Shown piece by piece: positions 1-5,563 of a stretch of 6,724 nucleotides of DNA. The notes under the pieces were generated by a model that was given only the letters and a program-made list of their open reading frames with translations, had not been told where the DNA came from and made no database searches. The position numbers and the translations under genes were made by a program. The DNA is from Thermodesulfobacteriaceae bacterium (GTDB lineage: Bacteria > Desulfobacterota > Thermodesulfobacteria > Thermodesulfobacteriales > Thermodesulfobacteriaceae): positions 1-6,724 of the forward strand of contig WGAR01000067.1 in the NCBI GenBank assembly GCA_015494725.1, read 5' to 3'. Each line of letters opens with the position of its first letter. Positions within the stretch are counted from its first letter, which is position 1.

Positions 1-407
1 GCCAGAAGGATGGTCTGGGCCGAGGCGGCGATGAAGGCCTCGCCCAGGCCCTGAGCGACGCGCCAGAAGATCATATAGGGAAGGCTTCCGGCCATGCCGC
101 ACATGGCCGAGGAAAGGGTAAAGAGAGAGATGCCCGAAAGGAAGGTCCAGGCGTAACCGATCCTGGGAGCCAGGGACACCACGAAGATGAGCCCGGTGGC
201 CGCGGCGGTCATGTAGGCGGTGATCACCCACTGGATGCCGTAAAGATCCGTGGAAAGCGGGCCCATCAGTTTGGGGACCACGATATCCACGATGGTGGTG
301 TCCAGAATGGCCATGAAGAAACCGGTCATGACGATAAAGGTGATGAGCACGCGATCGAGGGGAGGGACCGGATAGTAGAAATCCCGGGAAACCGGAGCGC
401 CGGCCAT
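1..407 (-). CDS. emrB: EmrB/QacA-type MFS drug efflux permease (DHA2 family), N-terminal part only
   Basis: This gene runs off the left edge of the window. The first 135 residues are present and the C-terminal part is missing. Members of the DHA2 (14-TM) major facilitator family are inner-membrane proton-driven exporters. With an EmrA adaptor they pump hydrophobic toxins toward an outer-membrane channel. Family signatures visible are LDTTIV at residues 35-40 (DHA2 motif D1), QWVITAY at 59-65 in the second helix, and WRVAQGLG at 115-122. At least three hydrophobic helices lie between residues 20 and 135. The loop 2-3 motif A is degenerate (VSLAPRIGYAWTF, about 77-89) and lacks the usual Asp and the run of basic residues. 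The ATG at 407-405 shares its A with the TGA stop of the emrA-like gene (TGATG), so the two are translationally coupled. Family assignment is firm; the substrate cannot be told. The symbol is by family resemblance. Confidence 0.88.
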   Translation of the reverse strand, partial: MAGAPVSRDFYYPVPPLDRVLITFIVMTGFFMAILDTTIVDIVVPKLMGPLSTDLYGIQWVITAYMTAAATGLIFVVSLAPRIGYAWTFLSGISLFTLSSAMCGMAGSLPYMIFWRVAQGLGEAFIAASAQTILL

Positions 408-1543
408 CAGAATTTCCTCTTGATCTCCACCTCTCCCCCCAGGCCCACCCGGAGGAGGGAGAGGTCTCCCCGGGTAATTTTGATCTTGACCGGAATGCGC
501 TGGGCCACTTTGGTGAATTCTCCGGCGGAGATGTCCCGCGGTACCAGGGCGAATTTGGCCGCGGTGGCCGGGAGCACCGCGGTGACCACCCCGTAGAAAG
601 TATGGTGGGGATAGGCATCTATCCGGATTCGGGCCTCGCACCCGGGCCGGACCCCCCGGAGTTTGGTTTCCTCAAGAAGCACCAGGACATAGAGTTTGGA
701 GAAGTCCACCACCGCATAGACCGGCTCCCCGGGGCCCACCACATCGCCCGGGGCGTGGAAGCGTTTGGCGATGTAGCCGGTTACCGGGCTTTGGAGCCGG
801 CAGTAGGAGAGGAGGACCCGGGCCTCCTCCAGGGCCCTTTCCTGGGCCTGAATGCGGGCCTTCAGGGCCGCAAGCTCCCTTTCATTCTCCCGGATCAGTT
901 TGTGCTGGTTGAGGATGCGTTCTTTTTCCTTGACTGTGGAACGGATGGCCGCGGTAAGGGCCTGAACCCGGGCCAGGAGGGCCTTTTTCTTCTGGGTGAG
1001 GCTCAGCCATCGGGTCTGGATCTCCTCGAAACGGTGCCTGGCGATGAGCCCCTCCCGCAGAAGGCGCCGGAACCTGCGGAGATCGCGTGCGGTCTGGGCC
1101 AGCTCGGCCTCCAGGGCCGCCACCTCGCTCTGCATGGCCCGTCTTTCGGCCTGTAACCTTTCCATTTCGTCCTCGAGCTGGGCCTGACGCAGCCGGAGGT
1201 CCGTGCGCAATCTCTGGATCTTTATGCTCAGGGCCCGGGACTTTTCCCGCAGGGAACGGAGTTGGTCGGCCAGGTTCCGGACCGAGAGGGCATAGGTGGT
1301 GTTGTCCAGCTCGGCCAGGAGCTGCCCCTGTTGCACCCGGGCTCCCTCGGGCACGTAGAGCCGCCGCAGTCGGCCGTTGACCTTCTGGAAGGAGACCAGG
1401 ACCAGGGAATCGGTTTCCACGAACACGGCGTTGGTTACCGCGTAATAATGGCGATGCCAGAGAAAACGGGCCAGCAGCGCCAGGAGGATCAGAAAGATGG
1501 TGAGCAGGATGGCCGCGGCCAGCTGGCGATGTCGGCTATGCAT
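407..1543 (-). CDS. emrA: EmrA/HlyD-type membrane-fusion (periplasmic adaptor) protein of a multidrug efflux pump
   Basis: A 378-residue adaptor, close to the length of EmrA proteins (about 390). It is anchored in the inner membrane and would bridge the EmrB-type permease encoded next to it to an outer-membrane TolC-like channel. Domains in order: a cytoplasmic tail and one transmembrane helix (about residues 8-29); the first half of the lipoyl domain (about 46-85, VNGRLRRLYVPEGARVQQGQ); a long Arg/Glu/Leu-rich coiled-coil hairpin (about 88-245); the second lipoyl half (LQSPVTGYIAKRFHAPGDVV, 250-269); and a beta-barrel ending in the EmrA-like stretch FALVPRDISAGEFTKVAQR (331-349). The start at 1543 overlaps the last 8 nt of the tetR-like gene. 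A GGGAGA ribosome-binding sequence lies about 8 nt upstream, inside that gene. No outer-membrane factor gene is visible, so the channel is either encoded past the window edge or shared. The symbol is by family resemblance. Confidence 0.93.
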   Translation of the reverse strand: MHSRHRQLAAAILLTIFLILLALLARFLWHRHYYAVTNAVFVETDSLVLVSFQKVNGRLRRLYVPEGARVQQGQLLAELDNTTYALSVRNLADQLRSLREKSRALSIKIQRLRTDLRLRQAQLEDEMERLQAERRAMQSEVAALEAELAQTARDLRRFRRLLREGLIARHRFEEIQTRWLSLTQKKKALLARVQALTAAIRSTVKEKERILNQHKLIRENERELAALKARIQAQERALEEARVLLSYCRLQSPVTGYIAKRFHAPGDVVGPGEPVYAVVDFSKLYVLVLLEETKLRGVRPGCEARIRIDAYPHHTFYGVVTAVLPATAAKFALVPRDISAGEFTKVAQRIPVKIKITRGDLSLLRVGLGGEVEIKRKF

Positions 1544-2141
1544 GGCGGTTCTCCCGGGGGATAAGGGGCTGGGTGAGGATTTCCCAGAGGTCCCGGGGTT
1601 CGGGGAAGGGCCTCCTTCCCTCCAGGGCCTCCACCACCGCGGTGGCGATTATCCCGTCCACCAGGGCCGCGTAAAAGCGGGGATGGGCGGAAAGGGGAGA
1701 GGCCAGCCGGCTCAGCACCCCGGCCAGACGGTCCAGATACTCCTCAAACAGGACGCGGATCTTCTCCGTGTGGACCCCCCGGAAACGGGCCTCCCAGAGT
1801 TCCCGGAGATGGAGCCGGAGCACGGGTTCGTTTTCCCGCAGGATCTCCAGCTTGGCCTCCAGAAACCGGCGCAGGATTTCCCGCGGAGGGCCCGGAGAGG
1901 AAAGGGCCTCCATGACCCGACGGTGGATCCTGGAGACCGTCTCCAGCAGGAGGGTCTCGTAAAGGGCCTTTTTGCTGGGAAAATATTGATAGAGGGTCCC
2001 CACCGCCACCCCGGCCCTTTCGGCGATCTCGAGCATCCTGGCCCGATGGTAGCCCCGTTCGGAAAAGACCGAAAGCGCAGCCTCAAGGATCTCCCGCCGG
2101 ACCTCCTCCTGCCAGACCTTTCTTTTTGAACGGAGGTTCAT
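1536..2141 (-). CDS. TetR/AcrR-family transcriptional repressor, likely local regulator of the efflux operon
   Basis: A 201-residue one-component regulator. The N-terminal helix-turn-helix covers about residues 17-63: helix 1 REILEAALSVFSERGY, then RMLEIAERAGVAVGTLYQYF, a canonical TetR recognition helix, then PSKKALYETLL. The rest (about 65-195) is an all-helical ligand-binding and dimerisation domain that is not conserved enough to name an inducer. It is the first gene of a unit with the EmrA- and EmrB-like genes, overlapping the former by 8 nt. This is the standard arrangement for a repressor that is released by the drugs its pump exports. The start at 2141 has no Shine-Dalgarno sequence, but helix 1 is complete from this ATG. 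The next in-frame Met (residue 36) would delete helix 1, so this start is preferred and the mRNA may be leaderless. An AGGAGGAGG run at codons 11-13 has no in-frame start after it. Confidence 0.93.
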   Translation of the reverse strand: MNLRSKRKVWQEEVRREILEAALSVFSERGYHRARMLEIAERAGVAVGTLYQYFPSKKALYETLLLETVSRIHRRVMEALSSPGPPREILRRFLEAKLEILRENEPVLRLHLRELWEARFRGVHTEKIRVLFEEYLDRLAGVLSRLASPLSAHPRFYAALVDGIIATAVVEALEGRRPFPEPRDLWEILTQPLIPRENRHA

Positions 2142-2145
2142 GTTG

Positions 2146-2159
2146 TGAATTTTAGTTCA
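2146..2159. promoter_or_regulatory. Probable TetR-family operator (imperfect palindrome over the -10 box)
   Basis: The 14-bp element TGAACTAAAATTCA (minus strand) has perfect 4-bp TGAA/TTCA arms plus one further symmetric pair, TGAAnTnnAnTTCA. It lies between the terminator T-tract and the ATG and fully contains the proposed -10 box. TetR-family repressors bind such dyads as dimers and commonly repress their own promoter. Binding by the adjacent regulator is inferred from position only. AT-rich palindromes of this quality also arise by chance. Confidence 0.45.
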
Positions 2160-2178
2160 GAAAAATCCCCGGGGTCAA
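2149..2178 (-). promoter_or_regulatory. Sigma-70-type promoter of the tetR-emrA-emrB operon, nested in the upstream terminator
   Basis: Reading the minus strand, TTGACC (2178-2173, 5 of 6 to consensus) is followed by an 18-nt spacer and TAAAAT (2154-2149, 5 of 6). Seven nucleotides then separate the -10 box from the ATG at 2141, so transcription should start at or next to the A of the start codon. The -35 box occupies the loop and the first base of the descending arm of the terminator of the preceding gene. This would make tetR expression independent of read-through from block A. The boxes are seen directly; the activity is inferred. Confidence 0.68.
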
Positions 2179-2189
2179 GTCCCGGGGAT
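2161..2189 (-). terminator. Rho-independent terminator after the SDH protease gene
   Basis: On the minus strand, ATCCCCGGG (2189-2181), a 7-nt loop ACTTGAC and CCCGGGGAT (2173-2165) form a perfect 9-bp, very GC-rich stem. A five-T run, completed by the last base of the stem, follows before CTGAAC. It begins 21 nt after the TAA stop of the protease gene. There is no T-tract on the plus strand, so it works in one direction. It separates the HAD-rhomboid-SDH unit from the efflux operon. Confidence 0.9.
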
Positions 2190-2209
2190 GGAGGCAGGGG
2201 GAGGGGTCA

Positions 2210-3076
2210 TTAGCTCCACCAGGTGCGGAGCAGGGAGAGCATGGACTGATGATTGTGGGAGCCCGGAGCCCGTCGGGGACCGGGGGTGAATTCCACCGAG
2301 GGGACCTGGCGCACCGGCTGCGGGAAGAGACTCATGAGCTGATAGATCTCGTGCGGCATGTCCTTGCGCACCGGAAGCCCGAGCTTTTTGGCCTCCTCGT
2401 AGGTGATGGGATAGTCGTGGGTCCAGTGCCCCTGGGTGAGGAGGTCGGAAAGCTCCTCCACCTTCTCCGGGGGGTATTTGCCGGAAAGGAGGTCCTTTAA
2501 GTTTTCCCGCATCTGCCGCAGGGCCTTTTCGGCCATATCCGCCATGATCAGGGTCTGATCGTCCACGTGTTCCAGGGGCTTTTCCCGGGTGGCCCGCACG
2601 ATGGAGGCCGCGGGGAACTGGCCCAGCTGGGGGTCCACCGGACCGAGCACCGCGTGTTCGTCCATCACGATCTCGTCGGCGGCAAGGGCGATGAGCGTGC
2701 CCCCGCTCATGGCGTAGTGGGGGATGAAGGCCGTGACCTTTCCGGGATGTTTCTTTACCGCCCGGGCGATTTGAAGGGCGGCAAGCACCAGGCCACCGGG
2801 GGTGTGGAGGATCAGGTCGATGGGCACCTCCGGATCGGTAAGGTGAATGGCCCGGATGACCTGCTCGGAGTCGTTGATGTCGATGAAACGCATGATGGGG
2901 AACCCGAGCAGACTCATGGTCTCCTGACGATGCACCAGAAGGATGACCCGTGAGCCCCGCATCTTTTCGATCTTGGCGATCATGCGCTGGCGGGCGGCCT
3001 CCAGCAACCTCTGGCGCAGGATGGGCTGCAGGGCGGCCAGGATGAAAAAGAACCAGAAGAGATCGAAACCGGTCAT
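2210..3076 (-). CDS. ClpP-fold serine protease, SDH (serine dehydrogenase proteinase) family, membrane-anchored
   Basis: A 288-residue protein of the SDH/ClpP-crotonase-fold group of peptidases. Residues 5-20 are strongly hydrophobic and probably form a single N-terminal membrane anchor. A basic helical linker follows (about 21-45). The ClpP-like core shows DLILHTPGG (87-95, the oxyanion-hole strand and turn), HYAMSGGTLIALAADEI (120-136, with Ser124 as the expected nucleophile) and MDEHAVLGPVDPQ (138-150), which is the family's characteristic pattern. TQGHWTHDYPITYEEAKKLG (214-233) is also family-typical. The C-terminal tail (from about 258) is Pro/Arg-rich and probably disordered. A strong AAGGAGG (3090-3084) sits 7 nt before the ATG and overlaps the rhomboid stop codon. 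The gene is thus co-transcribed with the rhomboid, 13 nt upstream, and is followed by a terminator. Substrates are unknown; membrane protein turnover is an inference from the anchor and the neighbour. Confidence 0.9.
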   Translation of the reverse strand: MTGFDLFWFFFILAALQPILRQRLLEAARQRMIAKIEKMRGSRVILLVHRQETMSLLGFPIMRFIDINDSEQVIRAIHLTDPEVPIDLILHTPGGLVLAALQIARAVKKHPGKVTAFIPHYAMSGGTLIALAADEIVMDEHAVLGPVDPQLGQFPAASIVRATREKPLEHVDDQTLIMADMAEKALRQMRENLKDLLSGKYPPEKVEELSDLLTQGHWTHDYPITYEEAKKLGLPVRKDMPHEIYQLMSLFPQPVRQVPSVEFTPGPRRAPGSHNHQSMLSLLRTWWS

Positions 3077-3089
3077 ACAAAAACCTCCT

Positions 3090-3830
3090 TTAACGGTTTA
3101 TACGATCAAAATAGGAGACCACCCCGGGGATCTCCTCGTCGCGGTAATAGCAACGACCCCGGAGACAGAAGAAGCGGTGAAGGAACATACCCGCCAGAAA
3201 ACCCCCCACATGGGCCCACCAGGCCACCTCGATCACCGGCTCCGGCAGGGCCAGAGAGAGGGTGCCGGAGAAGACCTGAAGCAGATACCAATAGACCAGA
3301 AAGAACACCGCCGGCACCTCGAAGATGAAGGGGAAGATGAAAATGGGGATCATCACCACGATCCGGGCGGCGGGGAACATGAGGAGATAGGCTCCCAGCA
3401 CCCCGGAGATGGCTCCGGAGGCCCCGATGGTGGGGATGGTGGAATGGGGGTACATGTGTACATGGACCAGGGCGGCCACAAACCCGCACAGGAAATAAAA
3501 GATCAGAAACCGCAGGTGCCCCATCCGGTCTTCCACGTTGTCGCCGAAGATCCAGAGGGTCCACATATTGCCCAGGATATGGACCCAGCCCCCGTGAAGG
3601 AAGAGATGGGTAAAGAGGGTGAGGTAGGCCCCGGGGGGATAACCGTGGGCCGCGGCCCAGACCGGATCGGTGAGTCTGGCCGGAACCAGGCCCAGATACT
3701 GGATGACCAGCTCCCGGGTGGGTTCCGGAAGAGCGGTCTCCAGGAGGAACACCAGGGTGTTTACCGCGATAAGCCCCCAGGTGACCACCGGAACCGTGCG
3801 TCGGGGAAGGCTGTCCTGTAAGGGGATCAT
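3090..3830 (-). CDS. Rhomboid-family intramembrane serine protease
   Basis: A 246-residue polytopic membrane protein with the full rhomboid signature. These enzymes cleave transmembrane segments of substrate proteins inside the lipid bilayer. Visible features are an N-terminal helix (about 13-31), the L1 loop and TM2 region HGGWVHILGNMWTLWIFG (79-96) with His84 and Asn88 of the oxyanion region, GASGAISGVLGAYL (136-149) with Ser138 as nucleophile, and WWAHVGGFLAGM (204-215) with His207 as the catalytic partner. All catalytic residues are intact, so it should be active. The stretch RIVVMIPIFIFPFIFEVPAV (156-175) fits another membrane helix before a TM around 177-195. The C-terminal tail is short, with two cysteines (222, 227). 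The ATG overlaps the TGA of the upstream HAD gene by 4 nt (ATGA), so translation is coupled. The substrate is not known. Confidence 0.95.
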   Translation of the reverse strand: MIPLQDSLPRRTVPVVTWGLIAVNTLVFLLETALPEPTRELVIQYLGLVPARLTDPVWAAAHGYPPGAYLTLFTHLFLHGGWVHILGNMWTLWIFGDNVEDRMGHLRFLIFYFLCGFVAALVHVHMYPHSTIPTIGASGAISGVLGAYLLMFPAARIVVMIPIFIFPFIFEVPAVFFLVYWYLLQVFSGTLSLALPEPVIEVAWWAHVGGFLAGMFLHRFFCLRGRCYYRDEEIPGVVSYFDRINR

Positions 3831-4828
3831 CCCAGGGCTCCTATCTCTTCGCCGCGGACCCCTTTGCGAAAGGCCTCGCTGCGGCGGATGAGTTCCTCGG
3901 AGGGATGCTGGATGCGACCGAACTCAAAGTTCGGGCCCGGCGAAAGCCCGATGAGTCCCTCGCGCCCCCCGGAGACGAAGGCCTCGGAAAGGATTCGTTG
4001 GGGTTCCGCGGTCTCGGAGAGCACGTAGAATTCCGCGGCCTTAAGGGCGTAGCGATTGGCGTTAAAGGCCACGGCCCCGCCTCCGCCCTCGCGCACCAGG
4101 CCCAAGGCCTCGGTGTCGGTGATGCTGTCGCCGAAGTAGATGGCCTCGGCGGCCGAGGAGCCGGTCTCCGCAAGGGCTTCTTCCACCGCCCGGGCCTTCT
4201 CCGCCCCGCCCACGGGATTCACCTCGCGCAGGAATCGCCCGGCCTCCATCTCCGGAAGGATCTTCCAGAAGATCTCCTCCAGTCGCTCCAGGGCCCGCCG
4301 GCTTTCGGCGGAAAGATCCGAAGGGCCCCGGGCCCCGGGGGGGATCTCGATGAGGGGAAGAGCGAAGATCTCCTCGCAGAGCCGCCGAAGCTCCCTTTCC
4401 TCGGCGGGAGGAATCTTTACCGCCTCAAGATCCACCTCCGTGCAAAAGACCCGCTCCAGAGGAAAATCCGCCACCTGGCAGAGGGCCTCAAGATAGGGGC
4501 GGTAGCTCGTGCTGATGATGAAGGTGGGGGAAAGACGATTCAGGGCCTTAAGGGTCTCCACCGCTTTGGGGAGAACCTTTAAGGTCTTTTGCGAGAATTC
4601 CCGCAGCGCCCGATTGGTGGCCCCGTAGGCCTTAAGGAAGGGAAGGATGAGCTTTAAGGTATCCCCGGCCTTGTAGCCCGGACGCCTCTCCACATCGGCC
4701 AGATAATCGTCGTAACGGGAGATGCGGGCGAAGAATTCTCCCCCCTTGGGAATGATGGCCGCGGCAAATTCATAGGCATTGTCGTTTAAGGTTATGGGTC
4801 CTTCGCAATCGAGAGCGATGAGCGCCAT
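3827..4828 (-). CDS. HAD-superfamily hydrolase (predicted phosphatase) with a DxE motif I
   Basis: A 333-residue predicted cytoplasmic HAD phosphohydrolase. Motif I is ALDCEGPIT (5-13), with the expected nucleophile Asp7 but Glu9 where most HAD phosphatases have Asp. Motif II is FIISTSY (103-109), with Ser106 or Thr107 contacting phosphate. Motif III is probably Lys211 in GGAEKARAVEEAL. Motif IV is YFGDSITDTEAL (231-242), with Asp234 and Asp238 for Mg2+. AVAFNANRYAL after motif IV (252-262) resembles the phosphoserine-phosphatase side of the superfamily. A large helical insertion (about 135-205) lies between motifs II and III, and a C-terminal extension runs from about 290. The DxEG pattern recalls ThrH and an archaeal EhaR-like group; this is a memory-based resemblance, not a search. 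The substrate is unknown. It is the first gene of the unit with the rhomboid and SDH protease. A modest ribosome-binding sequence (GAGGGGAAG) lies about 4 nt before the ATG. Confidence 0.82.
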   Translation of the reverse strand: MALIALDCEGPITLNDNAYEFAAAIIPKGGEFFARISRYDDYLADVERRPGYKAGDTLKLILPFLKAYGATNRALREFSQKTLKVLPKAVETLKALNRLSPTFIISTSYRPYLEALCQVADFPLERVFCTEVDLEAVKIPPAEERELRRLCEEIFALPLIEIPPGARGPSDLSAESRRALERLEEIFWKILPEMEAGRFLREVNPVGGAEKARAVEEALAETGSSAAEAIYFGDSITDTEALGLVREGGGGAVAFNANRYALKAAEFYVLSETAEPQRILSEAFVSGGREGLIGLSPGPNFEFGRIQHPSEELIRRSEAFRKGVRGEEIGALG

Positions 4829-4904
4829 GCACTTCCCCTCTTGTGTTCTTGCCGATCTTGCCCTATCCTAACAAAAAATAGTTTCACCCGGAAGAATTTC
4901 CAGA
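4829..4904. other. Divergent intergenic region holding the start signals of two operons
   Basis: These 76 nt separate the leftward HAD unit from the rightward FmdB-ispE-prs unit, so both promoters must lie here or extend into the coding sequences. It is clearly more AT-rich than its surroundings, with the run ACAAAAAATAG at 4871-4881. Only weak box matches were found. On the plus strand TTGTGT (4841-4846) with 17-nt spacing precedes TATCCT (4864-4869). On the minus strand TAGGAT is a possible -10 without a convincing -35. A direct repeat CTTGCC-gat-CTTGCC lies at 4848-4862. No terminator is needed or seen. Confidence 0.5.
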
Positions 4905-5267
4905 ATGCCCATCTACGAGTTTCGGTGTGAGGTTTGCGGGGAGATCTTTGAGCGCCTCATGAAGATGGGGGAAGAGTTTCCTCCCTGTCCCCGGTGCGGG
5001 GAGTCGCGGGTGTTGAAGTTGCCCTCCCTCTTCGGGTTTCAGGATGCGGCTGATTTTCGGGCCGAGCGGGAAAGGGCTATCCTCAAGCGGGCCCGGGATT
5101 ATCTTATAGACGGAAAGGTAGGGGAGGCCCGGAGATTCCTCTCCCGGGCGCAGGAGTATGTGCGTACCGACCGCATCCGAAAACTCCACGACCAGCTGAG
5201 TCAGCGGAAGCCGGTAAGCGGAGGGTACGTCAGTCGTACGGAAGTGATCATCAAGAAGAAAAAGTAG
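4905..5267 (+). CDS. FmdB-type zinc ribbon protein with a helical C-terminal extension
   Basis: A 120-residue protein. The N-terminus (MPIYEFRCEVCGEIFE) and the cysteine pairs Cys8/Cys11 and Cys28/Cys31 are the hallmark of the FmdB / CxxC-CxxC regulatory zinc ribbon family. They are expected to coordinate one Zn2+. Family members were named after a putative regulator of formamidase genes, but most have no established role. The remainder (about 47-105) is charged and helical (ADFRAERERAILKRARDYL), longer than the minimal domain, and ends in a Lys-rich tail, which could suit RNA or protein binding (speculative). It opens the plus-strand unit. The ribosome-binding sequence is weak (GGAAGA at 4890-4895, 9 nt before the ATG), but the conserved MPIYEF start fixes the initiation codon. 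Confidence 0.9.
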   Translation: MPIYEFRCEVCGEIFERLMKMGEEFPPCPRCGESRVLKLPSLFGFQDAADFRAERERAILKRARDYLIDGKVGEARRFLSRAQEYVRTDRIRKLHDQLSQRKPVSGGYVSRTEVIIKKKK

Positions 5268-5278
5268 GAGGCGCGGAC

Positions 5279-5563
5279 ATGGGCGACGGAGAAAAAAGGG
5301 AAAAGCAGGCGATACCCCTGCCTCCGGTGACCTTCAGCACCTTCATCCTCTCGCTTAACACCGCGGCTCTCATCCATCTGGGGGAGCTTCCCAACCCGGA
5401 CACCAACGAAAAGACCGTAAACCTCACCCTGGCCCGGCACACCATCGACACCCTGGATATGCTGCGGGAAAAGACCCGGGGGAACCTCACCCCGGACGAG
5501 GAGAGGCTGCTTGAGAGCATTCTTTACGAGCTTCGTCTGCGTTATGTGAAGCTTACCTCATGA
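5279..5563 (+). CDS. DUF1844-family small protein of unknown function
   Basis: A 94-residue protein matching the DUF1844 pattern. After a polar start comes VTFSTFILSLNTAALIHLGE (17-36), then IDTLDMLREKTRGNL (56-70), TPDEERLLESILYELRLRYV (71-90) and a short end. The first conserved block is a hydrophobic helix that could be amphipathic and peripheral to a membrane; the rest is helical. No biochemical function is known for the family. It is widespread in deltaproteobacteria-like and other diderm genomes, which supports the taxonomic reading. The ribosome-binding sequence AGGAGG (5266-5271) overlaps the TAG stop of the FmdB-like gene. The gene's own TGA overlaps the ispE ATG (ATGA at 5560-5563), so it is translationally coupled on both sides. 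Confidence 0.9.
   Translation: MGDGEKREKQAIPLPPVTFSTFILSLNTAALIHLGELPNPDTNEKTVNLTLARHTIDTLDMLREKTRGNLTPDEERLLESILYELRLRYVKLTS

Noticed and set aside
1497..2129. Open frame of 210 codons on the plus strand opposite the TetR-family gene
   Set aside because: It is antisense to a clear helix-turn-helix protein, has biased Gly/Pro composition and has no family resemblance.
2161..2189. Bidirectional terminator
   Set aside because: The plus strand has no T-run after the stem, and no plus-strand gene ends here.
2175..3080. Open frame of 301 codons on the minus strand overlapping the SDH protease gene
   Set aside because: It is shifted by one base from the protease frame. The translation is Pro/Gly/Arg/His-rich low-complexity sequence typical of GC-rich shadow frames, while the other frame has all the protease motifs and a strong ribosome-binding site.
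2943..3821. Open frame of 292 codons on the plus strand opposite the rhomboid gene
   Set aside because: The translation is rich in Gly, Asp, His, Glu and Gln with no recognisable motif, as expected for the antisense of a hydrophobic protein. The rhomboid on the other strand carries an intact catalytic site.
3905..4582. Open frame of 225 codons on the plus strand opposite the HAD gene
   Set aside because: It is the complement of a gene with four HAD motifs in order, and its translation has no conserved features.
4841..4869. TTGTGT / TATCCT as a promoter for the FmdB-ispE-prs unit
   Set aside because: Only 3 of 6 and 4 of 6 matches, which is too weak to annotate as a separate feature, although a promoter must be nearby.
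4890..4901. Short inverted repeat GGAAgaatTTCC just before the FmdB-like start codon
   Set aside because: The arms are only 4 bp and the sequence is better explained as a weak ribosome-binding site. There is no supporting second copy.
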